Program-made: the position numbers and the translations under genes | In this document: one piece after another, positions 62,070 through 64,000 of the stretch | Layout: every line of letters starts with the position of its first letter | Position numbering within the stretch: position 1 is the first letter of the stretch | NCBI RefSeq assembly: GCF_026342405.1 | Contig: NZ_JAPEMU010000001.1 | Location: 124,001 to 188,000 of the forward strand | From: Kitasatospora sp. NBC_00240 | GTDB taxonomy: Bacteria > Actinomycetota > Actinomycetes > Streptomycetales > Streptomycetaceae | DNA length: 64,000 nt | Reading direction: 5' to 3' | Notes under the pieces: generated by a model | What the model saw: the letters and a program-made list of their open reading frames with translations, nothing else | Databases searched by the model: none | What the model was told of the DNA's origin: nothing

Positions 62070-62765
62070 ATGGCTAAGATCCTTTTCGTGCTGACCGGTG
62101 CCGACCACTGGACGCTGGCGGACGGCACCAAGCACCCGACCGGCTTCTGGGCCGAGGAGGCCGTCACGCCCTACCAGGCGTTCACCGCCGCCGGCCACGA
62201 GATCGTCTTCGCCACCCCCGGCGGCGTGGTCCCGACCGTGGACAAGGGCAGCCTCGCCCCGGAGTACAACGGCGGCGAGGAGGGCGCGCGGGCCGTCGCG
62301 GACACCCTGGCCGGTATCTCCGGGCTCCAGCACCCGCTCAAGCTGCAGGACGTGGCGCTGGAGGACTACGACGCCGTGTTCTACCCGGGCGGGCACGGCC
62401 CGATGGAGGACCTCGCGGTCGACGCCGACTCCGGCCGGCTGCTCACCCTCGCGCTGAAGTCCGGCAAGCCGCTGGGCGTGGTCTGCCACGGGCCCGCCGC
62501 GCTGCTGGCGGCCCGCAACGAGGACGGCACCTCGCCGTTCGCCGGCTACCGGCTGACCGGCTTCAGCAACACCGAGGAGACCCAGGCCGGACTCGCCGAC
62601 CGGGCGAAGTGGCTGCTGCAGGACCGCCTGGTGGCGCTCGGCGCGGACTTCCAGGAGGGCGCGGCCTGGGCCCCGTTCGTCGTCACCGACCGCAACCTGG
62701 TGACCGGCCAGAACCCGGCCTCCTCGGCGCCGCTGGCCGCGGAGCTGCTGAAGCGGCTGGGCTGA
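62070..62765 (+). CDS. DJ-1/PfpI-family protein (Hsp31-like glyoxalase III candidate)
   Basis: A 231-residue class I glutamine-amidotransferase-like protein with the nucleophilic cysteine in GVVCHGPAALL, PGGHGPMEDLAVD, and the Hsp31-type opening FVLTGADHWTLADGTKHPTG (residues ~5-24). Related enzymes convert methylglyoxal to lactate or repair glycated molecules. It is probably induced by the divergent LysR regulator. A bidirectional terminator follows. Confidence 0.87.
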   Translation: MAKILFVLTGADHWTLADGTKHPTGFWAEEAVTPYQAFTAAGHEIVFATPGGVVPTVDKGSLAPEYNGGEEGARAVADTLAGISGLQHPLKLQDVALEDYDAVFYPGGHGPMEDLAVDADSGRLLTLALKSGKPLGVVCHGPAALLAARNEDGTSPFAGYRLTGFSNTEETQAGLADRAKWLLQDRLVALGADFQEGAAWAPFVVTDRNLVTGQNPASSAPLAAELLKRLG

Positions 62766-62790
62766 GCCCCGGCCCGGATCCGGCCCGGAT

Positions 62791-62820
62791 CCCCGCGTGC
62801 CCGTCGACCGGCACGCGGGG
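62791..62820. terminator. Bidirectional terminator between the DJ-1 and GNAT genes
   Basis: CCCCGCGTGCC (62791-62801) pairs perfectly with GGCACGCGGGG (62810-62820) over 11 bp around eight bases. The genes converge here. Confidence 0.85.
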
Positions 62821-62903
62821 CTCCGGGCCGGTCAGCTCGCGGGCCTGCGGGCCGCCCGGCACGCGGGGCTCCGGGCCGGTCAGCTCGCGTGGCTGTGGGC
62901 CGC
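62808..62903. repeat. 48-bp tandem duplication at the GNAT stop codon
   Basis: The 48 bases at 62808-62855 are repeated, with two or three changes, at 62856-62903. The second copy spans the GNAT stop (62880-62882) and last codons; the first copy carries the same stop in non-coding DNA. It also duplicates one arm of the terminator. Confidence 0.85.
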
Positions 62904-63509
62904 CCGGCGGGCGGGCCGCCACATGGTCGTCACGACATGGCCGGAGGGCACGGTGATCTGGTCCCGGGGGACGAAGCCGGCCCGCGCGTACCGGGCGTCG
63001 TTCGCCGGGTTGGACGACTCCAGGTAGGCGGGTGAGCCGAGAGCGTCGATCCGGGCCAGGCTCTCCGCCAGCAGGCGCATCCCCAGGCCCTTGCCGCGGT
63101 GGTCGTCGTGGGTGCCGAGTAGGGTGAGGTAGTGGTGCGGCTCCTCCGGCCGGGCCGCGTCGAGCTGCTCGAAGATCCGCAGGATCTCGTCGGCGCCCGC
63201 CCGGCCCACAGCGTCCGGCAGCAGGCGCCCCAGGGCGTCCTCCTCCTCGTGGGTCAGCTCGGAGCCGCCCGGCGGGATCCAGACCGCCGCGGACTCCACC
63301 CGCCGGGTGACGAACGTCCACGGGTAGCGCAGGGCCGAGACCAGGTACAGCCGCCACATCGCCCCCGCCTGCTCCGCCCGCCGGTCGGTGTCGGGGAAGA
63401 CCGGCCCCCAGAGCGGGTCCTGGAAGAACGCGGTCGTCATGGTGGCGACGAGCGCGTCGATGTCCGCGGGCACGGCGACCCGCACGGGCGTGGGCAGTTC
63501 GGTGGTCAC
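62880..63509 (-). CDS. GNAT-family N-acetyltransferase
   Basis: A 209-residue GNAT enzyme with HHYLTLLGTHDDHRGKGLGM and RLLAESLARID forming the acetyl-CoA site, and the end SSNPANDARYARAGFVP. Its 3' end lies in a tandem 48-bp duplication. The resemblance is to small-molecule acetyltransferases common in streptomycetes, substrate unknown. Confidence 0.88.
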   Translation of the reverse strand: MTTELPTPVRVAVPADIDALVATMTTAFFQDPLWGPVFPDTDRRAEQAGAMWRLYLVSALRYPWTFVTRRVESAAVWIPPGGSELTHEEEDALGRLLPDAVGRAGADEILRIFEQLDAARPEEPHHYLTLLGTHDDHRGKGLGMRLLAESLARIDALGSPAYLESSNPANDARYARAGFVPRDQITVPSGHVVTTMWRPARRAAHSHAS

Positions 63510-63654
63510 CTGTCCACCCTAGTCGCGGCCCTGACCTGGCGGTTCCCCGACACGGATCCCCGGCATGCCCGGCCCCGACGCGGGGCGCGGCGGTCGGGCA
63601 GGCGGCGGACCGGAGCGTCCGGCCGGGCGGGACGGGGCCCGCCCGGCCGGACGG

Positions 63655-64000
63655 TCAGGGACGGCCCTTCGGGGCGTTCTCGGCGGTCCGCGCCGGGTCG
63701 GTCTCGGCGATGGGGGCGAGGATCTCGTCCATCGCCTTCAGCAGGCCCTCGTCCAGGGTCACCCCGGCCGCCTTGACGTTCTCCGCCACCTGCTCGGGCC
63801 GGGAGGCGCCGATGATCGCGGCGGAGACGTTCCGGTTCTGCAGCACCCAGGCGACGGCCAGCTGGGCCAGGCTCAGACCGGCCTGCTCGGCGAGCGGGCG
63901 GAGCAGCTGGACACTCTCCAGCACGTCCTGGCGCAGCCAGCGGGAGACGAAGTTCGCGCCGCCCTTGGTGTCGGTGGCCCGGGAGCCGGCCGGCGGCTCG
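63655..64000 (-). CDS. C-terminal part of an aldo/keto reductase (continues past the right edge)
   Basis: About 114 residues of the C-terminus are visible. LSLAQLAVAWVLQNRNVSAAIIGASRPEQVAENV is the NADPH-binding end of aldo/keto reductases (positions ~32-65 of the visible part), in the voltage-gated-potassium-channel beta-subunit-like branch. It ends with an acidic tail (ETDPARTAENAPKGRP). The N-terminal barrel with the catalytic Tyr and Lys lies outside the window. Confidence 0.88.
   Translation of the reverse strand, partial: EPPAGSRATDTKGGANFVSRWLRQDVLESVQLLRPLAEQAGLSLAQLAVAWVLQNRNVSAAIIGASRPEQVAENVKAAGVTLDEGLLKAMDEILAPIAETDPARTAENAPKGRP

Overview
The window comes from a very GC-rich, spore-forming actinomycete of the Streptomyces/Kitasatospora type. 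The signs are third-position GC bias in every real gene, GTG and TTG starts, many ATGA stop/start couplings, a chaplin, a Tat-exported PhoD phosphatase, an ECF-like sigma factor, a SoxR/ferredoxin pair and an actinobacterial translational T-box. It looks like accessory chromosomal DNA: there is no ribosomal cluster, phage or complete insertion sequence, only one decayed transposase remnant.

Positions 1-6.2 kb form a hydrolytic phosphonate catabolism block: phosphonoacetate hydrolase (phnA), a phosphonoacetaldehyde dehydrogenase candidate (phnY), a convergent LysR regulator, and a divergent acetyl-CoA synthetase that could activate the acetate PhnA releases. A gene running off the left edge is divergent from phnA. 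From 6.4 to 10.6 kb a membrane-bound DUF2156 (MprF-like) aminoacyl-lipid synthase candidate is translationally coupled to a membrane-anchored esterase. From 11.3 to 12.9 kb an archaeal-type Asp-tRNA synthetase lies behind a T-box leader whose specifier reads GAC. From 13 to 22 kb there are hypothetical genes, a GNAT enzyme, PhoD coupled to a secreted propeller-like protein, soxR and a ferredoxin sharing a perfect SoxR box, and a decayed zone holding an IS256-type remnant and a broken AraC/GlxA-like regulator.

The most striking region is 22.1-39.8 kb, a probable organosulfur scavenging island. A leaderless 24-residue Cys-ending leader peptide precedes a five-gene peptide-type ABC transporter (lipoprotein, two permeases, two ATPases). 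The same strand then carries two SsuD-like flavin monooxygenases, a BisC/DMSO-reductase-type molybdoenzyme, an SfnB-like acyl-CoA-dehydrogenase-fold oxidoreductase and an alpha/beta hydrolase, most of them joined by ATGA overlaps. Classical SsuD and a flavin reductase follow as a separate unit. An Rrf2 regulator with a DsbA-fold partner, and a cupin behind a second leaderless leader peptide, flank the island. The two leader promoters share their layout and a GGACACC element next to TTGACA, which suggests one regulon.

From 39.9 to 64 kb the genes are mixed: nucleotidyltransferase, leaderless sirtuin, TetR/SDR pair with an AT-rich operator, secreted GH16 glycosidase, lipoprotein, ADP-ribosylglycohydrolase, VOC protein, HMCES/YedK-type SOS peptidase, ProP-like transporter, secreted protein, sigma factor, chaplin, MarR/MFS efflux pair, RelE-like protein, phospholipase D, GNATs, a DUF1345 membrane protein, a MurE homologue, a LysR/DJ-1 pair around nested palindromes, and a truncated aldo/keto reductase at the right edge. 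I saw no tRNA, rRNA or CRISPR.
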